A stretch of DNA of 64,000 nt from Rhodobacter capsulatus (GTDB lineage Bacteria; Pseudomonadota; Alphaproteobacteria; Rhodobacterales; Rhodobacteraceae), in NCBI RefSeq assembly GCF_005144475.1, contig NZ_SWJZ01000014.1:1-64000 (forward strand). The letters are read 5' to 3'. The notes beneath the pieces are model-generated. The model saw only the letters and a list, made by a program, of their open reading frames with translations. It did no database searches and had not been told where the DNA came from. Position numbers and translations under genes: made by a program. Shown piece by piece: positions 8,930 to 16,705 of this stretch (the first letter of the stretch is position 1; every line of letters starts with the position of its first letter).

Positions 8930-10705
8930 TCACGACTTGCGCCAGAAGGCGCCCGTCCAGTCGATCATGCCGAGGGGCTCGGTGATGCCGCGCGCGGCGC
9001 GGAAGCGGTCCACCGCCAGCGCGCATTGGCCAAGCCCGCCGTAATCGTCGATGATGACGAAGCCCCCGGGCGCAACGCGGTCGTAAAGCGCCTCCAGCGC
9101 CTGCAGGGTGGAGCTGTAAAGATCGCCATCGAGCCGCAGCAACGCCAGTTTTTCCACCGCGCAGCCCGCCAGCGTGTCGGCAAAGAAGCCGGGCAGAAAC
9201 CGCACCCGCGCATCGAGCAGACCGAAATCGGCAAAGGCCCGCTCCACCCGCGCCTGCGAGACGGCGAGCGCCGGAAACTGGTCGCGCGACAGATCCAGCC
9301 CCTCGTCTTCGGGCAGCGCGGGCGGCGGCAGCCCGGCAAAGGAATCCGCCACCCAGAGACTGCGGTCCTGCGCCCCGGCCAGATCGAGCATCGCCTTCAT
9401 CAGCAGGCAGGCGCCACCGCGCCAGACCCCGCATTCCATCAGATCGCCCGCCACCGCCTCGGCCAGAACGGTGCCGACGCAGTCCTGCAGATGGTCCAGC
9501 CGCCGACGCCCGATCATCGTATAGCCCAGCGGCGGACCGGCTTGCGCGGTCAGCGTGTCAAGGCCCTGCGCCCGCCGCCGCCGCTTTTCCGCCAGCGCCG
9601 GGGCCAGTTTTCCGGGCACGTCGTAAAGCGTCTCGCTCCAGAAAGCGGGGGGGATGTCCTTCATGCCCCGCAGCGTATCCAGCGCGACCTCGGTTTCCAG
9701 CCCGGTCTCGTTCAAAAGCACCGCCTTGAGCAGGTCAAGATAGCGCTCGCCCGCCTCGGGGCCGGGCCGCAGGGGCGTTGCAACCGCGCGCGGGGGGGCC
9801 GTCTGCCCCGCGGCCAGCTGGCGCGCGTAAGCCTCGGCGGCGCGGCGCGAGACCGGGCCGAAATAGCTGCGCTCGGTATCGACGACCCGGATCCGGCCGC
9901 GCAGGCGGTAATATTCCTTGGCGGCGCGCTTGTGCACCTCCAGCGCGGCGGCCCCGGCATTGGTGTGGGTGCCGCCGTGGATCTGATGAAAGATCCCCTC
10001 GCCCAGAACCACCACCTGCCGCGTGCCCGGATGTTCCAGCGCGCGCCAGAGCAGATCGGCATTGGCCGCCCCGCCGCCCGGGCTTTCGAAGGCCGGATCG
10101 AACCCGCCCAGCGCCGTCCACAGATCGCGCGGCAGGACCAACAGGTTGCTTTCGCTCAAAGGCCCGAACCAGCCGCGCCCGACATTCTCGGCAAAGGGGC
10201 TGATGTCGAACAGCCGGTAGCCGTCGGCCTGCCAGTCGATCCCGGCCAGCAACCGGTCTTCCCAGGCGCTGTCATAGCCCTGCTGCTGGGTCAGCCATTG
10301 CGGCCCCGGCCCGATCTGGAACGAGAGCGTGCTGACGACCGGCATCGGATCGATCCGCGCCGCGCGGCGGCAGGCCTCCAGCAGGCCCGGGCTGGCCATC
10401 CGCGCGCCGTCGATGCTGACGCCGACCAGCGGCGCCGCGGCCAGGCCAAGCCCGTGGTTGATCGCCCGCACCGGCGACGGCGTCGGATCGGCAAAGCGCT
10501 CGATCCGCAGATTGAGGCCCAGATCGGCGAAATCCTCGGCCCGCGGCGGCTGGCGCGAGCCGTTGTCGATCACGATCACCTCGTAATCCTCGGCGGCGAT
10601 GCCCTGCTGATAGCGCGGCGAGAGGCTGTAAAGCGTCCGCGGCAATTCGCGCGCCATCTCGTGGCTGATCACGATGAGGCTCAGTTCGGGCGGCTTGGGG
10701 GTCAT
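8930..10705 (-). CDS. Fusion of GT2 glycosyltransferase and TylF-type O-methyltransferase
   Basis: 591 residues. Residues 1-230 are a GT-A fold family 2 glycosyltransferase: LSLIVISHEMARELPRTLYS, then YEVIVIDNGS and the metal-site region GVSIDGARMASPGLLE. Residues about 350-591 are a TylF/macrocin O-methyltransferase domain: GDLMECGVWRGGACLLMKAM, LWVADSFAGLPP, the metal-site LRLDGDLYSST and GGFVIIDDYGG. TylF enzymes methylate sugar hydroxyls, so one polypeptide could both add and methylate a sugar. Its ATG overlaps the carrier-protein stop (ATGA), showing translational coupling. Position in the operon ties it to the carrier-protein pathway. Confidence 0.8.
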   Translation of the reverse strand: MTPKPPELSLIVISHEMARELPRTLYSLSPRYQQGIAAEDYEVIVIDNGSRQPPRAEDFADLGLNLRIERFADPTPSPVRAINHGLGLAAAPLVGVSIDGARMASPGLLEACRRAARIDPMPVVSTLSFQIGPGPQWLTQQQGYDSAWEDRLLAGIDWQADGYRLFDISPFAENVGRGWFGPLSESNLLVLPRDLWTALGGFDPAFESPGGGAANADLLWRALEHPGTRQVVVLGEGIFHQIHGGTHTNAGAAALEVHKRAAKEYYRLRGRIRVVDTERSYFGPVSRRAAEAYARQLAAGQTAPPRAVATPLRPGPEAGERYLDLLKAVLLNETGLETEVALDTLRGMKDIPPAFWSETLYDVPGKLAPALAEKRRRRAQGLDTLTAQAGPPLGYTMIGRRRLDHLQDCVGTVLAEAVAGDLMECGVWRGGACLLMKAMLDLAGAQDRSLWVADSFAGLPPPALPEDEGLDLSRDQFPALAVSQARVERAFADFGLLDARVRFLPGFFADTLAGCAVEKLALLRLDGDLYSSTLQALEALYDRVAPGGFVIIDDYGGLGQCALAVDRFRAARGITEPLGMIDWTGAFWRKS

Positions 10706-10950
10706 GCGAGCAGGCCGCTTTCGCGCAGATCGGCGATCAGCTCGTCGATCGTGGCATTGCGCAAGACCAGCGTCGCCGCGATCTCGGTGCCGAAATGCTC
10801 CTCCATCGCGCCCGCCATCACCACGGCATCGACCGAGTCGATCCCGAGGTTGTAAAACGGCGCGTCGCCGGTGATGGTGGCCGCCTCGGCCCCCGTCAGC
10901 GACACGAGAAATTCGGTGATCCAGGTTCTGACGGCAGTTTCGTTCAGCAT
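10702..10950 (-). CDS. Stand-alone acyl carrier protein
   Basis: 82 residues, normal size for an ACP/PCP. The phosphopantetheine attachment motif is NLGIDSVDAVVM with Ser39, followed by helix III residues EEHFGTEIAATLVLRNATIDELI. It should carry the acyl chain activated by the AMP ligase of the same operon. No phosphopantetheinyl transferase lies in the window, so one elsewhere must activate it. Start: ATG at 10950 with GAGGA upstream; an in-frame ATG at 10983 is possible but has no family support. It lies 38 bp after the P450 and overlaps the GT2 gene by four bases. Confidence 0.88.
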   Translation of the reverse strand: MLNETAVRTWITEFLVSLTGAEAATITGDAPFYNLGIDSVDAVVMAGAMEEHFGTEIAATLVLRNATIDELIADLRESGLLA

Positions 10951-10988
10951 CGGGTCCTCGCAGCAGGTGATTTCGGGGGCCATGCGGG

Positions 10989-12197
10989 TCAGACCTGCAC
11001 GGGAAGGGTGGTCATGCGGCGCTGATTGTGCAGCGGCCGCCAGCCGGGCCGGTCGATGCACAGCCGCGGGCGCGGCCCGTCCAGCACGGTGCCGAGCGCG
11101 ATCTCGGCCTCCATCCGGGCGACCCAGGCGCCAAGGCAGTGATGCAGCCCGGCGCCGAAGGATTGCACCGGCCGCCCGGTGCGGCCGGGCAGGTAAAGGT
11201 CGGGGTCGGGATAGGCTTGCGGGTCGCGGTTGGCGGCGGCGATCATCAGCACGATCTGCTGCCCCGCCCGGATCTCCTGCCCGGCAAGGGTCATGTCGGT
11301 GGCGGCGCGGCGGCGGACTTGCTGGATCGGCGCCTCCAGCCGCAAGGCCTCCTCGGCGGCGCTGGCCAGCAGCGTCCTGTCGGCGGCGACGCGGTCGCAT
11401 TGATCGGGATGGTCAAGCAGCAGCCACAAAGCATTGCCGATCAGCGCCGAGGTGGTCTCGAAGCCCGCCATGAAGACGAAGCTGGTCAGGGCGGTCAGCC
11501 GGTCGTCGTCAAAGGGCGCCTCGGAGGCGTCATTGCGGCTGACCAGAAGCGACAGGCCGTCGTCGCGCGGGGCAAGGCGGCGGGCGGCGATCTCGGCGCG
11601 CAGGAAGGCATGCGCCTCGGTCAGGCGCCGCTCGGCGGCGCGGAAATCGCGGATCGAGGCGCCGCGGTTGAGGATCACCGGCACCCCCGAAAGCGTCTGC
11701 GCCAGCCAGAGCGCATCGGCATCGGCCAGCCCCAAAAGCCAGCCCATGAAGCGCGGCGGCAGCGGATCGGCAAAGCCGGTCATCAGGTCAAGACCGCCGT
11801 CGCGGGCCAGCGGCGCATGCAGATCGCGGGCGATGCGCGTCACCTCGGCGGCGCAGGCGGCCTGCGGGCGCAGCGCCAGAAGCCGCGCCACCAGCGCGCG
11901 CAGCGGCCCATGCGCGGGCGGGTTGCGGAAAAAGATCGCCATTTCGAGCAGCCGCAACAGCTCGACCGGATGATCGCCCAGCGCCTGCGAGACCTCGGCG
12001 ACGAACTGCCCCAGATCCAGCGTCAGCAGGCCGGGGGTGCAAAAGGCCGCGCTGACGTCCTGATGGCGCAGCAGCACCCAGGCCTGTTCGGTCTCGGTCC
12101 AGAACACCGGCGCGCGGGCGCGCAGCGTCGCATAGACCGGATAGGGGTCGTCGCGCAAAAGCGGCGCAAGACTGTTGAACGATCCAAGATCACCCAT
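10989..12197 (-). CDS. Cytochrome P450
   Basis: 402 residues, typical soluble bacterial P450. The oxygen-binding I helix is AGFETTSALIGNALW, the K-helix ExxR is EEALRLEAPIQQV, and the haem loop is FGAGLHHCLGAWVARME with the axial cysteine. It lacks a fused reductase, so it needs external ferredoxin or flavodoxin partners. In this operon it probably oxidises (hydroxylates or desaturates) the chain while it is bound to the carrier protein, as many pathway P450s do. Start: ATG at 12197 directly after AGGAGGTTCCG. It overlaps the AMP-ligase stop by 8 bp. Confidence 0.93.
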   Translation of the reverse strand: MGDLGSFNSLAPLLRDDPYPVYATLRARAPVFWTETEQAWVLLRHQDVSAAFCTPGLLTLDLGQFVAEVSQALGDHPVELLRLLEMAIFFRNPPAHGPLRALVARLLALRPQAACAAEVTRIARDLHAPLARDGGLDLMTGFADPLPPRFMGWLLGLADADALWLAQTLSGVPVILNRGASIRDFRAAERRLTEAHAFLRAEIAARRLAPRDDGLSLLVSRNDASEAPFDDDRLTALTSFVFMAGFETTSALIGNALWLLLDHPDQCDRVAADRTLLASAAEEALRLEAPIQQVRRRAATDMTLAGQEIRAGQQIVLMIAAANRDPQAYPDPDLYLPGRTGRPVQSFGAGLHHCLGAWVARMEAEIALGTVLDGPRPRLCIDRPGWRPLHNQRRMTTLPVQV

Positions 12198-13935
12198 CGG
12201 AACCTCCTGAAATTGCAACACATTCTTTCGGCGCAGCCGGACAGCGGGCCAGCTCTGCGGCCAGATAGGCGGCGCGGCAGGCGCCGCGGCGGATCTTGTT
12301 GCTGGTGGTGCGCGGCAAGGTGCCCGGCCGCACCAGCACGACCTCGAGCGGGCGCACCCCGAAGCCCTCGCAGATCGCCGCCACGACCGCCTGCGCCGCC
12401 AGATCCAGCGCCGGATCGGCCTGATGGCCGCGCTTGACCTCCTGCACGACGACCAGCGCCTCGGCCCCGTCCTGCGGCACGGCAAAGGCGGCGGCGGTGG
12501 CGGAGAGCGCGGGATGGGCGCGGGTGGCGGCGGCCTCGATATCCTCGGGGTGGTGCTTGGCGCCGCGGATGATCACGATATCCTTCAGCCGGCCGACGAC
12601 GGCAAGCCCCCCGCCCGACATCTGCCCCAGATCGCCGGTGCGCAGGAAGGCCGGGCCGTCTTCGCCCGCGATCCGCGCCCCGAAGCTGTCCCGGCTGCGC
12701 TCGGGCTGCTGCCAGTAGCCCGCGCCGACATGCGGGCCCGCCACCCAGATCTCGCCCACCTTACCCTCGGGCAGGCGTTCGCGGGTTTCGGGATCGACGA
12801 TGGCCAGCGCCTGCCCCGCGGCGCCAAGGCCGCAGATCACCCGCTCGGGCAGATCGGGGGCGCCGGGAAGCGTCGCCAGCCCGCTACCCGCCGGACCGCC
12901 CGAGACGAAAAGCGTCGTTTCGGCCATGCCGTAACAGGGAAACAGCGCCCGCGGGTCGAAGCCCGCCGGGGCAAGACGGGCGGCGAAGCGGCGCAGATCC
13001 TCGGCCCGGACGGGTTCGGCGCCGCAAAAGGCGACGCGCCAGCTGGACAGATCAAGACCCTCAAGCTGCTCGGGGCGCAGGCGTTCGGCGCAAAGCGCAT
13101 AGGCGAAATTCGGCCCGCCGCTGCTGGTGGCGCGGTGGCGCGCGATCGCCTGCAGCCAGCGCAGCGGCCGCTGGATGAAATCCATCGGCGCCATCAGCAC
13201 CGTCTCGGCCCCCAGATAAAGCGGCTGCAGCATCCCGCCGACCAGCCCCATGTCGTGAAAGAGCGGCAGCCAGCTGACCATCCGCGTCTCACTGTCATGG
13301 GCAAAGGCTTCGCGGATCATCTTCATGTTGGCGATCAGATTGCCCTGGGTGACGATCACCCCGCGCGGATCGGCGGTCGAGCCCGAGGTATATTGCAAAA
13401 AGGCCGGATCTTCGGGATGCGGCGGGGCGGGAGGCGGCGGATCGCCCGCAGGCGCAGGCCCGTCGGTGGCGATCCAGTCCAGATCGGGCCGCACGGCGGC
13501 GACGGCCCCGCGGATCGTCGCCTCGGCGGCCAGCGCGGCCGCGCTCAGCACCAGACAGGGCCGCGCATCGGCGGCGATCGCCGCGATCCGCGGGGCAGAG
13601 CGCGCAGGCGTGATGAAGGGCGTCGGCACGGCGATGGCGCCCGCGTAAAGACAGGCCCAGAAGCCGATGACAAAGGGCAGGCCCGGCGGATAGACCAGAA
13701 GCACGGTCCGCCCGCGCGCGCCGCGCGCCAGCAGTTCGGCCGCCCAAAGCCGGGCCTGACGGTCCAGATCGGCATAGGTCAGGCTTTGCCCCTCGCCCTC
13801 GCCGCGGTCCAGAAACCGCAGCGCGATCTTGTCGGGACGGCTCTGGGCGTGCCGCTGCAGAACCTGCGCCAAAGTCGTGGTCTGATCGGTGGGCAGGGGC
13901 GCAAGCCCCCCCGGCCCGGTCGTCTGCGCCATCAT
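12190..13935 (-). CDS. Fatty-acyl-AMP ligase (FAAL-type adenylating enzyme)
   Basis: 581 residues of the ANL superfamily. P-loop motif: QYTSGSTADPRGV (about 181-193). WLPLFHDMGLVGGMLQPLY and APMDFIQRPLRWLQAI are characteristic of FAAL/long-chain acyl-AMP ligases. CYGMAETTLFVSGG is the adenine-site motif, RTGDLG binds ribose, and the C-terminal catalytic lysine is in RTTSNKIRR. FAALs make acyl-adenylates and pass them to a carrier protein, not to CoA. A dedicated ACP two genes away agrees with this. It overlaps the radical SAM gene by four bases (ATGA). Confidence 0.87.
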   Translation of the reverse strand: MMAQTTGPGGLAPLPTDQTTTLAQVLQRHAQSRPDKIALRFLDRGEGEGQSLTYADLDRQARLWAAELLARGARGRTVLLVYPPGLPFVIGFWACLYAGAIAVPTPFITPARSAPRIAAIAADARPCLVLSAAALAAEATIRGAVAAVRPDLDWIATDGPAPAGDPPPPAPPHPEDPAFLQYTSGSTADPRGVIVTQGNLIANMKMIREAFAHDSETRMVSWLPLFHDMGLVGGMLQPLYLGAETVLMAPMDFIQRPLRWLQAIARHRATSSGGPNFAYALCAERLRPEQLEGLDLSSWRVAFCGAEPVRAEDLRRFAARLAPAGFDPRALFPCYGMAETTLFVSGGPAGSGLATLPGAPDLPERVICGLGAAGQALAIVDPETRERLPEGKVGEIWVAGPHVGAGYWQQPERSRDSFGARIAGEDGPAFLRTGDLGQMSGGGLAVVGRLKDIVIIRGAKHHPEDIEAAATRAHPALSATAAAFAVPQDGAEALVVVQEVKRGHQADPALDLAAQAVVAAICEGFGVRPLEVVLVRPGTLPRTTSNKIRRGACRAAYLAAELARCPAAPKECVAISGGSDG

Positions 13936-14867
13936 CGCCCCCCCTGCCGGAACCGCGCCACCGCCTCGGTGGCGGGGCCGAGCGTCAGCTCTGCGCCCAT
14001 CTCGCAGCGGTTGCAGACCGGCATCGTCGCCCGGCGCGTGGCCAGCGCCTGCAGGAACTCTGCCCGCCCTTCCCCGGCCCAAAGCGCGCTGTAGCAGCTT
14101 TGCCCCAGATTGCCCAGCTGCGCGGCGCCCGGGTGAAAGCAGCACGGCACGATGTTGCCGCGATGATCGACGTAAAGATTGCCCGGATCGGCGGCGATCG
14201 CGCAGCCACCGGTGCCCGTCGCCACCTGATCGCGGGCGCGGTCGCGCAGGCTGTCGGGCAGCTGGATCCAGCCGCGGAATTCGGGATGAACGCCAAAGGG
14301 CCGCAGCACGTCGCGCCAGCGCAGCTTGTCCTCGGGCGTCTCGATCACGCAGCGCGCCTGCAGGCGCAGCCCCGGATATGTCGCCGCCAGATCCCGGGCA
14401 AAGACCAGAAAAGACATCAGTTTCGACCACTTGGCCGGTGGGCGCAGGGCTTCGTAACGGGCGGGCGTGCCGTCGCCATCGCAGCTGACCGTCAGCAGAT
14501 TGACCGCCCCCATCGCCACCAGCGCCTCCAGCCGGTCGCGGGCGTCGCTTTGCGCATTGGTCGAAATCTCCACCCAATGCCGCTCGATCGGGGCGGCCAG
14601 CAGGATCCGCCCCAGCTCCTCCAGCTCGGGATGCAGCAGCGGCTCGCCATAATTGAACAGGCGCAGCAGGGTGATCTTCGGCACGTCGATGTTGGAGAGG
14701 CAGCGCGCGAACAGATCGGGCGCGATGAACTCGGGCCGCGGATCAAGGCCGGAATTCGGGCAGCCGACACAGCGCAGCTGGCAGCCGCCGACGATGTCGA
14801 AATGCAGGGTGGACAGGGACGGCCGCCCCCCGGGAGGGATCGCCTGTCGCGGCAGCGGAGATGTCAT
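13932..14867 (-). CDS. Radical SAM protein with SPASM-like C-terminus
   Basis: 311 residues, first gene of the operon. The [4Fe-4S] SAM motif CQLRCVGC (C29, C33, C36; Cx3Cx2C) follows a beta strand LHFDIVGG. LFNYGEPLLHPELEELGR is the SAM-contacting GE region. The C-terminal third has clustered cysteines (GGCAIAAD, IVPCCFHPG, VCNRCEMG) as in SPASM/twitch auxiliary-cluster enzymes. Those enzymes modify peptides or small molecules by oxidation, C-C bond formation or epimerisation. No precursor peptide gene is convincing nearby. Start: ATG at 14867 with AGGAGGG 12 bases upstream. Confidence 0.82.
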   Translation of the reverse strand: MTSPLPRQAIPPGGRPSLSTLHFDIVGGCQLRCVGCPNSGLDPRPEFIAPDLFARCLSNIDVPKITLLRLFNYGEPLLHPELEELGRILLAAPIERHWVEISTNAQSDARDRLEALVAMGAVNLLTVSCDGDGTPARYEALRPPAKWSKLMSFLVFARDLAATYPGLRLQARCVIETPEDKLRWRDVLRPFGVHPEFRGWIQLPDSLRDRARDQVATGTGGCAIAADPGNLYVDHRGNIVPCCFHPGAAQLGNLGQSCYSALWAGEGRAEFLQALATRRATMPVCNRCEMGAELTLGPATEAVARFRQGGR

Positions 14868-15306
14868 GGGCTTTCGCACCCTCCTGAAGCGACGCAACCC
14901 CGGGCTGCGGATGGCGGGGATGGCCCGAAAGCGCACCGATCGGCTGGCTTGACGGCGCCTTTGCCCGCAACACCGACGCCCGGACGTCTTTGGCGAAGGC
15001 CAGACCAACCGCGTACCGGCACAATTCCAAGCGACACGCCCCGCAGGACAGGCCCCGTATCTGCAGGAAGATCATCGCAAATCCCGGGGGTCAAGAGGGA
15101 TTCGTCGGCGCTTGCGGTCCGCCGCCCGCGCCCGGCGCCGGGGCCAGAAGCGGGGGTGAAGCGGGGCCATGACGGGGACCGGAGCCCGCCGCGAAACCCC
15201 GGTTTTTCCCGGTCGCGCATAAAAAATACCAAAACTCGATAAACACAGTGGACTTTTTTCCGAAGATGGCATTCCTTTGGCGCAGACCCTTCTTCGGAGA
15301 GCCCGG
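14868..15306. promoter_or_regulatory. 439-bp divergent regulatory region between the biosynthetic operon and lrp
   Basis: No convincing gene. The right third (about 15195-15290) is markedly AT-rich for this genome (CGCATAAAAAATACCAAAAC, GTGGACTTTTTTCCG) and probably holds the lrp promoter and Lrp-type sites. The left part precedes the minus-strand biosynthetic operon. A minus-strand frame from 15075 with several cysteines crosses into the radical SAM gene but has no ribosome-binding site. Confidence 0.45.
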
Positions 15307-15780
15307 ATGGCCCAGCTTGACCTGATCGACCGCAAGATTGTTTCGGAACTGATGCGCGACGCGACGCTGCCGGTGGCGCAGATCGCCGACCGTGTCGGGC
15401 TGTCGCAGACCCCGTGCTGGAAGCGGATCCAGAAACTGGAAGCCTCGGGGGTGATCGAAAAGCGCGTGGCGCTGGCCAATCCGCAGGAACTGGGGCTGGG
15501 GTTGACCGTCTTTGTCGCCATCGAGGCCCCCGATCACGGCCCGGACTGGCGGGCCGCCTTTGCGGCTGCGGTCGAAAAACTGCCCGAAATCATGGAGGTC
15601 TGGCGCATGGCGGGGGAAATGGACTACCTGCTGCGCGTCGCGGTCTCGGACATGGCGGCCTATGACCTGCTCTATCGCCGCCTGACCGATGCGGTGCCGA
15701 TCCGCAACATCACCTCGCATTTCGCGATGGAGCGGCTGCGCCACACCACCGCCTATCCGATCGACACCAAAAGCTGGTAG
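15307..15780 (+). CDS. Lrp/AsnC-family transcriptional regulator
   Basis: 157 residues, standard Lrp length. Residues 3-62 form the AsnC-type helix-turn-helix (LDLIDRKIVSELMRDATLP, then QIADRVGLSQTPCWKRIQKL). Residues 70-150 form the RAM/ligand-binding domain (VFVAIEAPDH to YDLLYRRLTDAVP). Family members sense amino acids as octamers. It is transcribed away from the seven-gene biosynthetic operon, so it may control that operon as well as itself; this is inference. Start: ATG at 15307 with GGAGAG upstream. Confidence 0.92.
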   Translation: MAQLDLIDRKIVSELMRDATLPVAQIADRVGLSQTPCWKRIQKLEASGVIEKRVALANPQELGLGLTVFVAIEAPDHGPDWRAAFAAAVEKLPEIMEVWRMAGEMDYLLRVAVSDMAAYDLLYRRLTDAVPIRNITSHFAMERLRHTTAYPIDTKSW

Positions 15781-15786
15781 GCGGCC

Positions 15787-16503
15787 TCAGCGGGCAGAGA
15801 GCACCGCCACCAGATCGCCCCCGGCAGGCGCCCTGCCCGACAGATCCAGCGTGGCGGCGATGTCTTGCAGATGCGCCGCCATCAGCCGTTCCGCCGCCGC
15901 CCCGTCGCGCGCCCGCAGCGCCTGCAGCAGCGTGGCATGGTCGTGATCGCGGCAGGTCTCCAGCCCCGGCGCGCCGTAAATCGCCACGATCAGCGAGCTG
16001 CGCGCCACCAGCTCGCGCGCGATCCGTTCGAGCGTGGCATTGCCGCTCGCCTCGGCCAGCTGCAGATGGAACTGCCCCGAAAGCCGGATCGCCTCGTGGC
16101 GGCTGCCGCGATCATGCGCGGCGGCCTCTTCGGCGATGAACCGCTCCAGCGCGGCGATTTCCGCGGCGCCCGCGCGCTCGGCCACCAGACGCGCGATCGC
16201 CGGTTCCAGCGCCGCGCGCGCCTCGAACACGTCGCGCGCCTGCGCAGGCGTCGGGCTGGCCACATAGGCGCCGCGGTTTTCGCGCAGCTCCACCACCTCG
16301 CGGCTGGCCAGAAGCAGCAGACAGCGGCGGATCCGCATCCGCCCGACCCCGAAGGCCTTGCACAATTCCGATTCGGACAGCTTGGTCCCCGCGGCCAGCC
16401 GCCGTTCCATCACCGCCTCGAAAATACGCTCGACGATCTCGGTTTCGGTGATTTCGTCACCAGCACCGGAACCGTCTGTCTCTTGTGCAGGGCTCTCGTT
16501 CAT
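15787..16503 (-). CDS. GntR-family regulator (FCD/FadR subfamily)
   Basis: 238 residues. Winged helix N-terminus (residues about 20-90) with ITETEIVERIFEAVMERRL and LSESELCKAFGVGRMRIRRCL, then an all-helical FCD effector domain with RDVFEARAALEPAIARLV, SGQFHLQLAE and DHDHATLLQAL supplying the metal and acid-binding histidines. It is divergent from the liv-type importer. A 14-bp palindrome lies between the two, so it most likely represses the importer until its ligand appears. Start: ATG at 16503. Confidence 0.88.
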   Translation of the reverse strand: MNESPAQETDGSGAGDEITETEIVERIFEAVMERRLAAGTKLSESELCKAFGVGRMRIRRCLLLLASREVVELRENRGAYVASPTPAQARDVFEARAALEPAIARLVAERAGAAEIAALERFIAEEAAAHDRGSRHEAIRLSGQFHLQLAEASGNATLERIARELVARSSLIVAIYGAPGLETCRDHDHATLLQALRARDGAAAERLMAAHLQDIAATLDLSGRAPAGGDLVAVLSAR

Positions 16504-16607
16504 CACGCCGGGTCCAAAACATCCTGTCTTCACAGGCAAATACATCCGCCCCCCGAAGCCAGCAAGCGTCGCGGCGGTCACAACCAGCTTAACAGGATGG
16601 TTGACAG

Positions 16608-16621
16608 GATTGTTAACAATC
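16608..16621. promoter_or_regulatory. Palindromic operator candidate for the GntR regulator
   Basis: GATTGTTAACAATC is a perfect 14-bp palindrome. It sits 85 bp upstream of the substrate-binding protein gene and 105 bp upstream of the divergent GntR gene, directly after a TTGACA hexamer (16601-16606). Position and symmetry suit an FCD-type GntR dimer; the assignment is inference. Confidence 0.5.
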
Positions 16622-16705
16622 TTTTCCCTGATCCTGGCCAGCCGGACGCAGCGCCGGAGCATGGCACAGCCGCACCGCAACGACGGTCCACAGGGAGTTT
16701 CCACG

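Noticed and set aside
7655-10855. A 1066-codon open frame on the plus strand opposite the GT2-TylF and methyltransferase genes
   Set aside because: Arg/Gln/His/Gly-rich translation typical of antisense frames in high-GC DNA; no recognisable domain, and the minus-strand genes have clear motifs. The same holds for long frames at 3556-5544, 36726-40856 (upstream of proS) and 50633-53758.
14868-15075. Cys-containing minus-strand frame beginning at 15075 (IFLQIRGLSCGACRLELC), considered as a precursor peptide for the radical SAM enzyme
   Set aside because: No ribosome-binding site, runs out of frame into the radical SAM gene, and the rest is Arg/Pro/Ala-rich. It cannot be supported, although conservation in relatives would reopen the question.
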